DNA of 64,000 nucleotides from Companilactobacillus nuruki (lineage in GTDB: Bacteria; Bacillota; Bacilli; Lactobacillales; Lactobacillaceae), in NCBI RefSeq assembly GCF_002872255.1, contig NZ_NIPR01000061.1:1-64000 (forward strand), in the 5' to 3' direction. Made by a program: the position numbers and the translations under genes. Below are positions 26,527-35,912 of the stretch, piece after piece (within the stretch, counting starts at the first letter, position 1; the number at the start of each line of letters is the position of its first letter). Under the pieces are notes generated by a model. That model was not told where the DNA came from and made no database searches. It saw only the letters and a list, made by a program, of their open reading frames with translations.

Positions 26527-27060
26527 CTAGCTATTAACAATCTTTTTGTCTCTAAGATTAAAGTTTTTCCATTTTCTAACTTGCCTACTGTAATTATTGA
26601 ATGGAGATACGGCGTTGATTCTGATCCATTTAGCAACAGGCCACATTGCTTTTGTAGTAGCCCACTTACGTTCACCGGGTTTGAATAGTTCATCGTGTGA
26701 CATATCATCAATCCATGTAATTAACTCTGCCACAACGCTGCCAAGCTCGGCCTTCTCATTCTCAATTCCATCAGAACCATACTTTATATTAAAGTCATGA
26801 TACAACTGACGCATCTGATCCCACTTGTATCCAGGAGTTGGCGTTGTGATCTTTGCGCCACCAGCCTCAGCCTTTTCCCAAGACAAAATCATATTGATCC
26901 AACCAACCTGATATGAGAGCATCTCTCGTGGAGTCTTGTCCACTTGATCAATTCTTTCATCTGCCACATCATCGTTAATACCCTCATACTCATCAATGAA
27001 TTTATGATAACTCTCTTTGATTTGGTCTATCAATTCTGTTGAATTTTTATATACCTGCAT
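26527..27060 (-). CDS. ClbS/DfsB family four-helix protein (DUF1706)
   Basis: About 177 residues from ATG at 27060 (MQVYKNSTELIDQIKESYHKF) with GGTGACGAAGG upstream; the upstream extension lacks a ribosome site. The pattern PREMLSYQVGWINMILSWEK, GYKWDQMRQLYHDFN and the C-terminal KWIRINAVSPFNNYSRQVRKWKNF is typical of the DinB-like ClbS/DfsB group. ClbS hydrolyses colibactin and DfsB acts in Fe-S repair contexts; the role here is unknown. Confidence 0.8.
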   Translation of the reverse strand: MQVYKNSTELIDQIKESYHKFIDEYEGINDDVADERIDQVDKTPREMLSYQVGWINMILSWEKAEAGGAKITTPTPGYKWDQMRQLYHDFNIKYGSDGIENEKAELGSVVAELITWIDDMSHDELFKPGERKWATTKAMWPVAKWIRINAVSPFNNYSRQVRKWKNFNLRDKKIVNS

Positions 27061-27295
27061 GCCTTCGTCACCTTTCATTGATTTAAAAATCCCAAAACGG
27101 GAACGTCCCAATATCCATTATAGACTCGAAATTGTCATTGTGGTTAAAAAAAGCTCATGATATAGTAAATTTATTGTTAGAAAGCGTTTTATTTATGTTA
27201 TATTAATAGTTTATACAAAAAATAATGTGAAATTGCACATAAAACTTTGCTATGCAAAGTGTGAATATTTCTATTCAAATTTTTAATATGCAAAA

Positions 27296-27360
27296 AATAG
27301 TCTGTATTGATATCAATCATGTTTTTTTCAAGCATGATTAATAATCAAGTACAGACTATT
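27296..27360 (+). repeat. Hairpin core repeat, copy 2
   Basis: AATAGTCTGTATTGATATCA...ACAGACTATT, with a nested inner hairpin AATCATG / CATGATT around the T-rich loop. It is followed by the shared tail TTATTTTGAC and, further on, AACAGTTATCTGGCC. Confidence 0.8.
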
Positions 27361-27482
27361 TATTTTGACCGGTTAAAATCATTTTAATATTAAAATAGGG
27401 AACAGTTATCTGGCCTAGGTAGAAAATACTCCTATCCATAGCCAAATTTAGGAAAAAACTATACAATTTGGTTTCTCTTATT

Positions 27483-28907
27483 CTATAAATCAGGGTCCAT
27501 TTTAAATGTAAGTTCAGACAATTCAGTCCCTCTTGTAATTAAATCTGCCAAATGATCTTTAGTTGCATCATTGAAGTATTTAGCTATTTTATGATTCTGA
27601 ACCGTTAAATAATCGGTCAATTCAGAACCACTCATATTTACGGTTTCTTTATCAATAGTCGCAACCTTACGGCGAGCCCATGTTGCTAATTCTTTTTGAT
27701 AATCCAAATTAATATCTGCAAATTCCCTATAATGGCTTTCAACTACCATCGATAAAGTCTCATATAGCCAATAGGCACTCTTCAAATCTAACTTTTCAGG
27801 TACAAAGCTATATGATCCATCAATATCTGTTGCATTAGTAAAGAATGGTACATAAGGTGTAAAACTGGGAATTCCAAAAGCCTTCCATTCGATTCCAACT
27901 GCACTAACTTTCTTAGCATCACGCAATTGTAAAATATGCGAATTAGCTGTTCTGGAAAGTGAAATTGCTCGATAGCGTTTCTTATCTTCCTGACTACCGC
28001 TGCCCAAAGGATCGAATCTGGTTTCATTAAAATGAGATGCCAAGATATATTGAATATCTTCAATTGCAATCTTTTTTTCAGGCTTTCTCAAGAATGGCAA
28101 CTCAGATGATTCAGGGTTCTGTTCACTTGATGGATTTAAAACCTTTTGACCATACCAAACTCTTGGAGTGTTGTAATGCCGATCTTGCATAGTACTAGTA
28201 CCAAATATTTTACGGAAGTTCCAATGCGACTCATCTGGATTCAAATTATATTTTTCAACAAACTCTTGAATGCCATCTGACCACATGTAGTTCTTTGGAT
28301 CATTAAAGTCAATCTCTTCGATTCCCATCTGATTGGCTGCCACGGCGTAGCAATCGTCAGGAATACGAATTGCCACCCAGTGATGACCTGTGGCTAATTC
28401 CATATACCAAATTTCATCTTCATCAAAGAACTCAACACCATTACTTTCAGTTGAACCATACTTACTAATCAAATTCCCAAGATACTCAACCCCACCACGG
28501 GCCGAGTCAATATAAGGCAAGACTAATGTGACAATTGAATCTTCAGCTACCCCATCTTCAATCAAAGGATCATAGGCTAAAACTTTTTCATTAGCAACAA
28601 CACTTTCTGTCGCACTCATTCCTACATTCTTCTCATTAATACCATCTTCTTCATACCAGCCTTCATCTTGGTTGGCATCTGGTGATGATGTATAACGATA
28701 ACCACTTTCAGGTAACTTAACACTCAGCTTATTATAAGGTGATGTATAAGTTTCATTTCTTCTTGAAACTGATTGTTGTACGAAGAATCGCTTAGGCCAA
28801 TTAGCAACAAAATTGTCTTCATTTCGGGCAATATAATTAACTCCATCCATTGCTGCTTTTTTACCGACCATAATTGATGTGCAGGCCATATGAGTATGTT
28901 TTCTCAT
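27483..28907 (-). CDS. C69 family dipeptidase (PepD-like), copy 1
   Basis: 474 residues. Ntn-hydrolase of peptidase family C69: the nucleophile is the Cys in MACTSIMVGKKA (residue 9), reached after removal of a short N-terminal piece, as in L. helveticus PepDA-type enzymes. Conserved NEDN, VGMSATESV and SRTANSHILQLR follow. It hydrolyses a broad range of dipeptides in the cytosol. The first ATG at 28907 has GAGAGGA upstream. It is closely similar along its whole length to the protein at 35913-37343 (shared SGYRYTS, LPYIDSARGGVEYLGNL, YNTPRVWYGQKVLNPS). It stands alone, flanked on both sides by intergenic repeat copies. Confidence 0.9.
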   Translation of the reverse strand: MRKHTHMACTSIMVGKKAAMDGVNYIARNEDNFVANWPKRFFVQQSVSRRNETYTSPYNKLSVKLPESGYRYTSSPDANQDEGWYEEDGINEKNVGMSATESVVANEKVLAYDPLIEDGVAEDSIVTLVLPYIDSARGGVEYLGNLISKYGSTESNGVEFFDEDEIWYMELATGHHWVAIRIPDDCYAVAANQMGIEEIDFNDPKNYMWSDGIQEFVEKYNLNPDESHWNFRKIFGTSTMQDRHYNTPRVWYGQKVLNPSSEQNPESSELPFLRKPEKKIAIEDIQYILASHFNETRFDPLGSGSQEDKKRYRAISLSRTANSHILQLRDAKKVSAVGIEWKAFGIPSFTPYVPFFTNATDIDGSYSFVPEKLDLKSAYWLYETLSMVVESHYREFADINLDYQKELATWARRKVATIDKETVNMSGSELTDYLTVQNHKIAKYFNDATKDHLADLITRGTELSELTFKMDPDL

Positions 28908-28970
28908 AATCCAAATTCCTCTCTATTTAAAATTACGTAATTATAGTTTAACTCATTGAAACAACAAAAA

Positions 28971-29398
28971 TAAGCTTGGTTGAGGTGTAAGCATTAGTAA
29001 AGTTCTATTTGGATGTATGGATAAAAACTGTTATTGATTTGAATTCAACATTGCAGCAAGTATAATTGATTCTATTCTAATTCCTAAAAATTCAAAAATA
29101 ATCTGTATTGATATCAATGATGTTCTTTTTCTTGAAAAAATTGAAAGTCAATACAGGCTATTTATTTTGGATAATTAAAACTATTTAAATTAAGAAACTA
29201 TACAACTGTTATTTAGCCTGGAACGAAATTGAAATCGGCTCAGCCTTGAGATTATTCTTAGCGGATTCTCCGCTTAGAATAAGGCCGAGCTTGGAAATTA
29301 CGCATAGCGTGAGTTTCAAGTCGTGCCCAAGGCGTTCCGGCCGAATTTTAATTTTGTGGAAGACGGCAAGTAAAAACTTACACCTCAACCAATCTTAA
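28971..29398. repeat. 428-bp non-coding inverted-repeat element (copy 2)
   Basis: Terminal inverted repeats TAAGCTTGGTTGAGGTGTAAG (28971-) and CTTACACCTCAACCAATCTTA (-29397). Copy 3 of the hairpin core is at 29097-29162. The right half (29215-29370) matches both halves of the 9410-9991 element, including TTATTCTTAGCGG...CCGCTTAGAATAA and CAAGTCGTGCCCAAGGCG. No ORF is present. It lies between the dipeptidase and serine dehydratase genes, both on the minus strand. Confidence 0.75.
29097..29162 (+). repeat. Hairpin core repeat, copy 3
   Basis: AATAATCTGTATTGATATCA...TCAATACAGGCTATT. The stem is retained with one mismatch and one G-T pair. It lies inside the 428-bp element. Confidence 0.8.
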
Positions 29399-29476
29399 GA
29401 AAGAATCAAAGTACGATTACTAGGTTTATTTAGCTCAATACTCGAAAAATAAATATGTTTTGTTCCACTTTAAAAA

Positions 29477-30343
29477 TTAATCTCCAAAAATTTCTTTCTT
29501 TAGTTTCAAGGCAGTTGGTGTAGTGGCCATCCCACCTTCGGCAGTTTCTTTCCACATTGATGGCATTTGTTGACCAACCTTGTGCATTGCTTCTACAACC
29601 TCATCAACCGGGATGACACTCTTGATTCCTGCTAATGCCATATCAGCTGAAATCATAGCCTGTGATGATCCCATAGCATTTCTCTTAACGCATGGAACCT
29701 CAACTAGTCCCGCCACTGGATCACAAATCAAGCCCATCATATTTTGTAAAGTGATAGAAATTGCTTCCGCTGCCACTTGGGCTGTTCCACCTTTAGCACA
29801 AACTAAGGCCGCAGCTGCCATCGCCGAAGCAGAACCTACCTCAGCTTGACAGCCACCTTCAGCACCGGCAATTGATGAATTGTTAGCAATGACTAGTCCA
29901 AAAGCACCAGCTGTAAACAAAAAATCAACTTGCTGATTTCTAGTTAGTCCTAAGCTATCCCTAGTGGCTACTAGAACTCCTGCCAAAACACCAGCACTAC
30001 CAGCTGTCGGTGTTGCACAGATCAATCCCATCTTAGCATTAACTTCATTAACTGCCACGGCGTTCCTTACTGCCTCTAATATAGGTTCCCCACTCAAAAA
30101 GTCACCCTTTTTAATATATTCATCCATTAACTTAGCATCACCACCAGTTAATCCCGTTACAGATTTAACCCCAGCAACACCTTCTTTAATAGACTGCTCC
30201 ATAACCTCAAGATTACGTTCCATCTGTGAACGAATAAATTCACGACTACGACCAGTATTTTCCATCTCTGTTTGGATCATAAGATCAGCAACTGAATCAT
30301 AATCAGCACTTTTTTCTACTAATTCTTTAATTGTATAAAACAT
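29477..30343 (-). CDS. sdaAA: L-serine dehydratase, alpha subunit
   Basis: 288 residues. The Fe-S enzyme that deaminates L-serine to pyruvate and ammonia. Family blocks: CATPTAGSAGVLAGVL, NSSIAGAEGGCQAEVGSASAMAAAAL and ICDPVAGLVEVPCVKRN, which hold the cysteines expected for the 4Fe-4S cluster. It is the second gene of a pair, 12 bp after sdaAB. The two-subunit form is the Gram-positive type. Confidence 0.95.
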   Translation of the reverse strand: MFYTIKELVEKSADYDSVADLMIQTEMENTGRSREFIRSQMERNLEVMEQSIKEGVAGVKSVTGLTGGDAKLMDEYIKKGDFLSGEPILEAVRNAVAVNEVNAKMGLICATPTAGSAGVLAGVLVATRDSLGLTRNQQVDFLFTAGAFGLVIANNSSIAGAEGGCQAEVGSASAMAAAALVCAKGGTAQVAAEAISITLQNMMGLICDPVAGLVEVPCVKRNAMGSSQAMISADMALAGIKSVIPVDEVVEAMHKVGQQMPSMWKETAEGGMATTPTALKLKKEIFGD

Positions 30344-30355
30344 CTTACAATTCTC

Positions 30356-31027
30356 CTATTCAAAGTAGGTCGCATTATCTACATTTTCTAACGACTTCAA
30401 CTTATTTAAAATTTCTGCTTTATCACGACGCTCATCCACTTCAATGATCATAATTGCTTTTTCACCTTTTGATGCACGTGTTACTGTCATTGTTCCAATA
30501 TTAATATCGAATTTAGAAAATACATCAGTTACCTTAGCAATCATTCCCGCAACATCTTGGTGAACCGTTATATAAGTTGGTGTCCCTAAACTAAGCGACA
30601 TCTTAAATCCATTGATTTCAGAAATTTGAATATTCCCACCACCAATTGAAATTCCAGTTACAGATAATTCATGTTCACCTTTAACTAAAGTTATTTTAGC
30701 AGTATTAGGATGTGCTACCTTATCGCTCTTTGGAACAAAAGCGACTTTGATTCCTTGATCATAAGCTATCTTTAACGAATCCGATAGACGACGGTCATCT
30801 GGTTCCATACCCAATAATCCACCAACAATTGCGACATCAGTTCCATGACCACGATACGTCTTAGCAAACGATTCATATAAATCTATTGTTATCTTTTCTG
30901 GCTTTTCTCCAAAAATATCATGAACAACTTTACCAATTCTGGCAGCGCCAGCAGTATGTGAACTACTAGGTCCAACCATTACTGGACCAATAATATCAAA
31001 AACACTTCTGAAACGTACATCTTTCAT
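30356..31027 (-). CDS. sdaAB: L-serine dehydratase, beta subunit
   Basis: 223 residues. It begins RSVFDIIGPVMVGPSSSHTAGAARIG, the substrate-binding SSSHTAG block of the beta chain. The C-terminal 75 residues are an ACT-like domain (YITVHQDVAGMIAKVTDVFSKFDINIGTMTVTR). AGGAG precedes the ATG. It is divergent from the LacI gene with 157 bp between the starts. Confidence 0.95.
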   Translation of the reverse strand: MKDVRFRSVFDIIGPVMVGPSSSHTAGAARIGKVVHDIFGEKPEKITIDLYESFAKTYRGHGTDVAIVGGLLGMEPDDRRLSDSLKIAYDQGIKVAFVPKSDKVAHPNTAKITLVKGEHELSVTGISIGGGNIQISEINGFKMSLSLGTPTYITVHQDVAGMIAKVTDVFSKFDINIGTMTVTRASKGEKAIMIIEVDERRDKAEILNKLKSLENVDNATYFE

Positions 31028-31117
31028 AATCCTTGCTCCTAGACTATTTTGTTAATTAAATTTTACAATGAATGATTGTGAATTTCATCATTATTTTGAC
31101 ATTATTAATGAAAGCGC

Positions 31118-31164
31118 TTGACATTTTCGACAAACCTGTTACATTAGTTATGGAATCGATTCCA
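31118..31164 (+). promoter_or_regulatory. Promoter and operator of the LacI gene
   Basis: -35 TTGACA (31118-31123) and -10 TACATT (31140-31145). The perfect palindrome TGGAATCGATTCCA (31151-31164) sits at the start of transcription, as for an autorepressor. A cre-like sequence TGAAAGCGCTTGAC (31109-31122) overlaps the -35 and differs from the consensus at one conserved position. Confidence 0.65.
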
Positions 31165-31184
31165 ATTAATAAAGGTGAATTTTA

Positions 31185-32189
31185 ATGGCAACAATTAAAG
31201 AAATCGCAAAAAAAGCTGGTGTTGGTGTCGGAACTGTTTCCAGATACCTAAACAACCATCCTTATGTTTCCGATGACAAGCGTATAAAGATAAAAAAAGC
31301 AATTGACGAACTTAATTACACGCCAAGTGCCATTGCTACACAATTAAGATCCAATTCTACTAAAAATATTGGTGTTCTTGTTTCAAGATTTGCCAATCCT
31401 TTTTTTGCAGAATTGTTTGATGCTATTGAAAGAAAATTAAATCAATTTGGTTATCAAGTTCTAGTTTCACAAACTCATGATGACTCTGCAGCTGAGCAAC
31501 GATTCCTTGATCAACTTAAAAATAAACAAGTCGATGGCGTTATTCTTGCTTCCGTAGAAAATCATCAGCTGGTGGAAAAATTTGCTAAATCATATCCTAA
31601 TAAAATAGTTTTATTAAACGAAGAAAACAAAGATAATAATATCCCTTCTATTGTTTTAAACCACTATCAAGCAACAATGAATGGATTAGAATATCTATAT
31701 CAAAAAGGACACCGTAATTTTTCCTACATCACTGGTGGAGATTATGACAATAAACATCACGGATATTCCCGAACGAAAGCATTTCAGGATTTTTTAAAAA
31801 CACATCAACTATCAATAAATAACAAATGGGTTTTTTCACAACAACATACGGCTCTAGACGGACAAAAAATTGCTCAAGACTTGATGATTGATTCCAGAAA
31901 ATTACCAGATGCAGTCTTTACTAATTCTGATGAGGTTGCAATTGGATTGATCAATGAGTTACAAAAGAATGGAATTCATGTTCCAAAAGACATTGCAATC
32001 GTTGGTTATGATGATCAACCATTTGCTCGTTTTGCTGAGGTGCCATTGACTACTATTAGACAGCCCATCAACGCCATGGCCAATAAAGCAGTAGATATTT
32101 TGTTAAAAAACTTAACCGATAGCAATATCGATGAAAACATTACTGAACAAGATTTAAAATTAAAGTTAATTATTAGAAAAAGTGCATAA
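31185..32189 (+). CDS. LacI family sugar regulator
   Basis: 334 residues. N-terminal helix-turn-helix ATIKEIAKKAGVGVGTVSRYLN and hinge SAIATQLRSNSTKNIGVLV, then a periplasmic-binding-like effector domain ending in the usual DQPFARFAEVPLTTIRQP. The position before GH13 and PTS genes and the same operator upstream of both transcription units make it the local repressor. The inducer is probably an alpha-glucoside or its phosphate. Confidence 0.93.
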   Translation: MATIKEIAKKAGVGVGTVSRYLNNHPYVSDDKRIKIKKAIDELNYTPSAIATQLRSNSTKNIGVLVSRFANPFFAELFDAIERKLNQFGYQVLVSQTHDDSAAEQRFLDQLKNKQVDGVILASVENHQLVEKFAKSYPNKIVLLNEENKDNNIPSIVLNHYQATMNGLEYLYQKGHRNFSYITGGDYDNKHHGYSRTKAFQDFLKTHQLSINNKWVFSQQHTALDGQKIAQDLMIDSRKLPDAVFTNSDEVAIGLINELQKNGIHVPKDIAIVGYDDQPFARFAEVPLTTIRQPINAMANKAVDILLKNLTDSNIDENITEQDLKLKLIIRKSA

Positions 32190-32207
32190 GCAACTTTTTT
32201 TATAGCT

Positions 32208-32229
32208 CATATGGAATCGATTCCATATG
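32208..32229. promoter_or_regulatory. LacI operator upstream of the GH13 gene
   Basis: A 22-bp perfect palindrome with core TGGAATCGATTCCA, identical to the core at 31151-31164. It lies 18 bp before the GH13 start codon and contains an in-frame ATG that is therefore unlikely to be the start. Confidence 0.75.
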
Positions 32230-32246
32230 TAAACGGAGAAATTATT

Positions 32247-33917
32247 ATGATAAATAAAACACACAACTGGTGGAAACAAGAGGTCTTCTATCAAATCTAT
32301 CCTTCCTCATTTAAAGACTCCAACAATGATGGTGTCGGGGACATACGAGGTATCATTCAAGAATTACCCAAGATTCATTCCTTAGGAATTACGACAATTT
32401 GGCTATCACCTGTCTATCAGTCTCCTATGGTCGATAATGGTTATGACATATCCGATTATCAAACCATTAATCCTATTTTTGGTACTATGGCAGACCTTGA
32501 TGAATTGATACAAAAGGCCAAAAAATTTGAAATCAAAATAATTATGGATCTAGTTATCAACCACACTTCAAATCAACATATTTGGTTTCAAAAAGCCTTG
32601 AACGATCCCAATAGTCCTTACCGTCAATTCTATATTTTTAAAAAAGGGAAAGGTAACCTTCCTCCAAATAATTGGCGTTCTAACTTTGGTAAAGGATCAT
32701 CATGGACAAAAGTTCCCAACGAAGAAAACACTTATTATCATCATGTTTTTTCAAAATACCAGCCTGATTTAAACTGGGAGAATCCTAAATTACGTTTTAA
32801 AATATACGACATGATAAATTGGTGGTTAAAAAAAGGCATTGCAGGTTTCAGAATTGATGCCATTACCTTCATTAAAAAGGATCAAGATTTTGCCTCAATT
32901 ACTCCCGATGGCTCTGATGGACTAGGCAAAGTAAAGCGTAAGTCCGAGAATCGTCCGGGTATTGATCAGTTTCTAAACGAATTGAACGAACATACTTTTA
33001 AACCTGCCAATGCTGTAACAATCGGTGAAGCTAGTGGCGTTGAGTACGACCAACTAGATAAATTCATTGGTAAAAAAGGACATTTCTCAATGATCTTTGA
33101 TTTTCATTATGCTGATATTGACGTCAAATCAGGTTCAGAGTGGTATCACCAGACAAACTGGACAACTAAAGAACTTAACAATGCCATTGTAAAAAGTCAG
33201 TTAGCAATTCAAAAATATGGTTGGGGGGCGAATTTCTTAGAAAATCATGATCAGCCACGCAGTATTAATAAATATATTAAAGATCCACTTTATCAAAATC
33301 AAATCGGTGCCAAGGCACTAGCTATTATGTATCTCCTTTTACGTGGTTGTCCCTTTATTTTCCAAGGACAAGAATTAGGTGTTCACAACGTTGTTAGAAC
33401 CTCAATTAAACAGTTCAATGACATCTCAAGTATAGATAACTACCATCGTGCAATTGATGAAGGATTCACATCTACACAAGCATTAAAATTTATTAACGAC
33501 CGATCTCGTGATAATGCTAGACTACCCTATCCTTGGAGTAACAAAATTAATGATGGTTTCAATAGCGGCCATAAACCATGGTTAGAATTAGATAAAAATA
33601 GCCTACAAATAAATTGGCAGTCTGAAGATCAAGATAAAAATTCCATTTTAAATTTCTATCGTCGAATAATTGCTATTAGAAAAGAGCACCCTACTGAATT
33701 AATCAATGGTGATTTTATATCGTTAAAAACAGAGTCAGAAAATGTGATTGCTTATCAGCGTGGCAAACGAATGCAAGTTTTTGTGAATCTCAGTTCTGAT
33801 CCCGCAAGGATAACTGTTCCTATAGGCAAAGTATTACTAAATAATTATTCCGAAATAAATTTTCAAGAATTAGCTCCATATCAAGCAATTCTCATTGAGG
33901 TGAAAAATAATGGCTAA
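32247..33917 (+). CDS. GH13 alpha-glucosidase (oligo-1,6-glucosidase / trehalose-6-P hydrolase group)
   Basis: 556 residues from ATG at 32247 with CGGAGAAA upstream. The alpha-amylase barrel is complete: DLVINHTSNQH, GFRIDAIT (nucleophile Asp about residue 199), TIGEASG (acid/base Glu about 261) and FLENHDQPR (Asp about 333). The text around these (YQPDLNWENPKLRFKIYDMINWWLKKGIAGFRID) fits the GH13 oligo-1,6-glucosidase/sucrose isomerase branch somewhat better than TreC. It overlaps the PTS gene by 8 bp, so it is likely to hydrolyse a sugar, perhaps phosphorylated, delivered by that PTS. The substrate (isomaltose, trehalose, sucrose isomers) is open. Confidence 0.88.
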   Translation: MINKTHNWWKQEVFYQIYPSSFKDSNNDGVGDIRGIIQELPKIHSLGITTIWLSPVYQSPMVDNGYDISDYQTINPIFGTMADLDELIQKAKKFEIKIIMDLVINHTSNQHIWFQKALNDPNSPYRQFYIFKKGKGNLPPNNWRSNFGKGSSWTKVPNEENTYYHHVFSKYQPDLNWENPKLRFKIYDMINWWLKKGIAGFRIDAITFIKKDQDFASITPDGSDGLGKVKRKSENRPGIDQFLNELNEHTFKPANAVTIGEASGVEYDQLDKFIGKKGHFSMIFDFHYADIDVKSGSEWYHQTNWTTKELNNAIVKSQLAIQKYGWGANFLENHDQPRSINKYIKDPLYQNQIGAKALAIMYLLLRGCPFIFQGQELGVHNVVRTSIKQFNDISSIDNYHRAIDEGFTSTQALKFINDRSRDNARLPYPWSNKINDGFNSGHKPWLELDKNSLQINWQSEDQDKNSILNFYRRIIAIRKEHPTELINGDFISLKTESENVIAYQRGKRMQVFVNLSSDPARITVPIGKVLLNNYSEINFQELAPYQAILIEVKNNG

Positions 33918-35859
33918 AGACTACAGTAAATTGGCCCAACAGATTGTCGAACAAGTGGGTCTTGATAATATCGAATCTGTAACACATTGCCAAACCAGAT
34001 TACGGTTTGTAGTAAAAAACAGAAAATTAATTGATGACAAAAAAATTGAAAATCTCGATTTAGTTAAGGGCGTTTTCTTCGGTTCTGGACAATATCAAGT
34101 TATCATTGGTACTGGTTTAGTTAACGACGTATATAGTGCCATAGATAAATTGGGTACAGTAAATGCCATTTATGGAAAAGACGACGTTAATAGCGGAGAA
34201 TCCAACGTTAACAATGAAAATAAAACAAAATTACAACGTTTTATGGCAATGTTATCCGGAATTTTCATTCCTATTATTCCCGTCATTGCCGCCACCGGAC
34301 TTTTTTTAGGACTACAAAGTGCCTTTACTAATGCTCAGGTTTTAAAACTGTTTGGGGCCGTTCCTTCAGATATTCCAACTAGTGTTAATACAGTTATTTC
34401 AGTCTTGACGGGAACAGTTTTCTCATTCTTGCCCGCCTTAATCGTTTGGTCAACTTTTAGATATTTCAAAGGGACTCCAATTGTAGGTATCGTAATCGGG
34501 CTAATGCTAGTTTCTCCTACTTTGCCTAATGCTTATGATGTTGCCGGGGGAACGGCTAAAGCAATTATGCTTTTTGGACATATTCCTGTTATTGGTAGCC
34601 AAGGTTCAGTTTTAACCGCTCTTGTTGCCGGCTACATTGGTGCAAATATGGAAAATTATTTTCATAAACATGTCCCTAACGTACTTGATCAAATAATTAC
34701 ACCATTTCTAACCATGCTATTAACCTTTGGTATTATGATTTTAGGTGTAGGACCAATTGTTCATTGGATAGAAAATGTTATGGTCGCCGGTGTTGAATCT
34801 GTTATTCATTTACCATTCGGTATCGGTGGTTTCCTAATCGGGGCTGCCTATCCTTTAATGGTATTAGTTGGAATTCATCAAATGATGATTGCCATCGAAA
34901 CATCTTTACTAGCAGCCACACACTTAAATCCTTTAATTACTTTAGAAGCAATGTATGGTTTTGCTAACCTAGGTGTTGCTTTGGCAATGATTATACGTTC
35001 TAAATCTAAGAAATCTAAAGCAACATTCGTAGGTGCCTTCTCATCACAATTATTTGGAGTTTCCGAACCTACACTATTTGGTGTCTTAATCCGCTATAAT
35101 TTCAAGCCGCTTATTGTTACCGTCCTAACTAGTGGTTTTGGGGCTGCTGCCTTGAGCATATTAAACGTTGCAGCCAACTCATATGGATTAGCCGTGGTTC
35201 CCTCTTATTTGATGTATATCTACAACGCACGTGATTTAATCATCTATACGATTGTTTCTATTTTGACTGTTATAGTAGCATTCATTGCAACCAATATGTT
35301 TGCAATTCCCAAAGAAATTCTCATTGAAGATGTTGTGAATAAAGAAAAAATTAAAGATAACGCCGTCTATGCCCCAATCGATGGTCATACTTTGGCCTTA
35401 GACAAGGTAAACGATCCCGTATTTGCCTCTGGAATGATGGGACAGGGAATTGCTATCAAGCCTGATGGTTCCGCAAAAGTTAATATCTATGCTCCACAAA
35501 CTGGTAAATTAAATATCGTGGCTGACACTGGTCATGCTTATGGTTTAACTACTGATAGTGGTACTGAGATATTAATTCATATCGGTATAGATACAGTTTC
35601 ATTAAAAGGAAAAGGTTTTACCATTAATACTAAAGCAGATCAAATAGTCAACAAAGGAGATCTTTTAGGAAGTTTCGATCCTAAAGTTATCAAAGAAAAT
35701 AAACTAGATGATACTGTGATGGTTATTATCACTAACAGCAAAGATTATATGAATATTGAATCACAGCCTGATGAAAACATCAGTCATGGCTCTGCCCTAA
35801 TTGCACTGCAACAAGAAAATACTATAGGTATTAATGATAGTGTGGCACTACAAAAATAA
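33910..35859 (+). CDS. PTS alpha- or beta-glucoside-family transporter, EIIBCA
   Basis: 649 residues in the order IIB (1-90), IIC (about 110-465) and IIA (about 490-640). Phosphorylation sites are visible: Cys27 in VTHCQTRLRF, and His557 in ILIHIGIDTV with its partner His542 fifteen residues earlier, as in EIIA-Glc proteins. The IIC holds GVSEPTLFGVLIRYNFKP. It imports and phosphorylates a glucoside through HPr. It is translationally coupled to the GH13 gene, and both follow the LacI operator. Sequence class alone does not settle sucrose, trehalose or beta-glucoside; the GH13 partner favours an alpha-glucoside. Confidence 0.9.
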   Translation: MAKDYSKLAQQIVEQVGLDNIESVTHCQTRLRFVVKNRKLIDDKKIENLDLVKGVFFGSGQYQVIIGTGLVNDVYSAIDKLGTVNAIYGKDDVNSGESNVNNENKTKLQRFMAMLSGIFIPIIPVIAATGLFLGLQSAFTNAQVLKLFGAVPSDIPTSVNTVISVLTGTVFSFLPALIVWSTFRYFKGTPIVGIVIGLMLVSPTLPNAYDVAGGTAKAIMLFGHIPVIGSQGSVLTALVAGYIGANMENYFHKHVPNVLDQIITPFLTMLLTFGIMILGVGPIVHWIENVMVAGVESVIHLPFGIGGFLIGAAYPLMVLVGIHQMMIAIETSLLAATHLNPLITLEAMYGFANLGVALAMIIRSKSKKSKATFVGAFSSQLFGVSEPTLFGVLIRYNFKPLIVTVLTSGFGAAALSILNVAANSYGLAVVPSYLMYIYNARDLIIYTIVSILTVIVAFIATNMFAIPKEILIEDVVNKEKIKDNAVYAPIDGHTLALDKVNDPVFASGMMGQGIAIKPDGSAKVNIYAPQTGKLNIVADTGHAYGLTTDSGTEILIHIGIDTVSLKGKGFTINTKADQIVNKGDLLGSFDPKVIKENKLDDTVMVIITNSKDYMNIESQPDENISHGSALIALQQENTIGINDSVALQK

Positions 35860-35909
35860 TATTAAAAAACGATCAACTCCTGATTAAGGAATTGATCGTT
35901 TTTAATATT
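35858..35909. terminator. Bidirectional terminator
   Basis: AATATTAAAAACGATCAA-type arms pairing with TTGATCGTTTTTAATATT between the converging PTS and dipeptidase genes. Confidence 0.8.
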
Positions 35910-35912
35910 ATT

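Noticed and set aside
27178-27191. AGAAAGCGTTTTAT as a cre site
   Set aside because: It misses two conserved cre positions and is not placed at a recognisable promoter.
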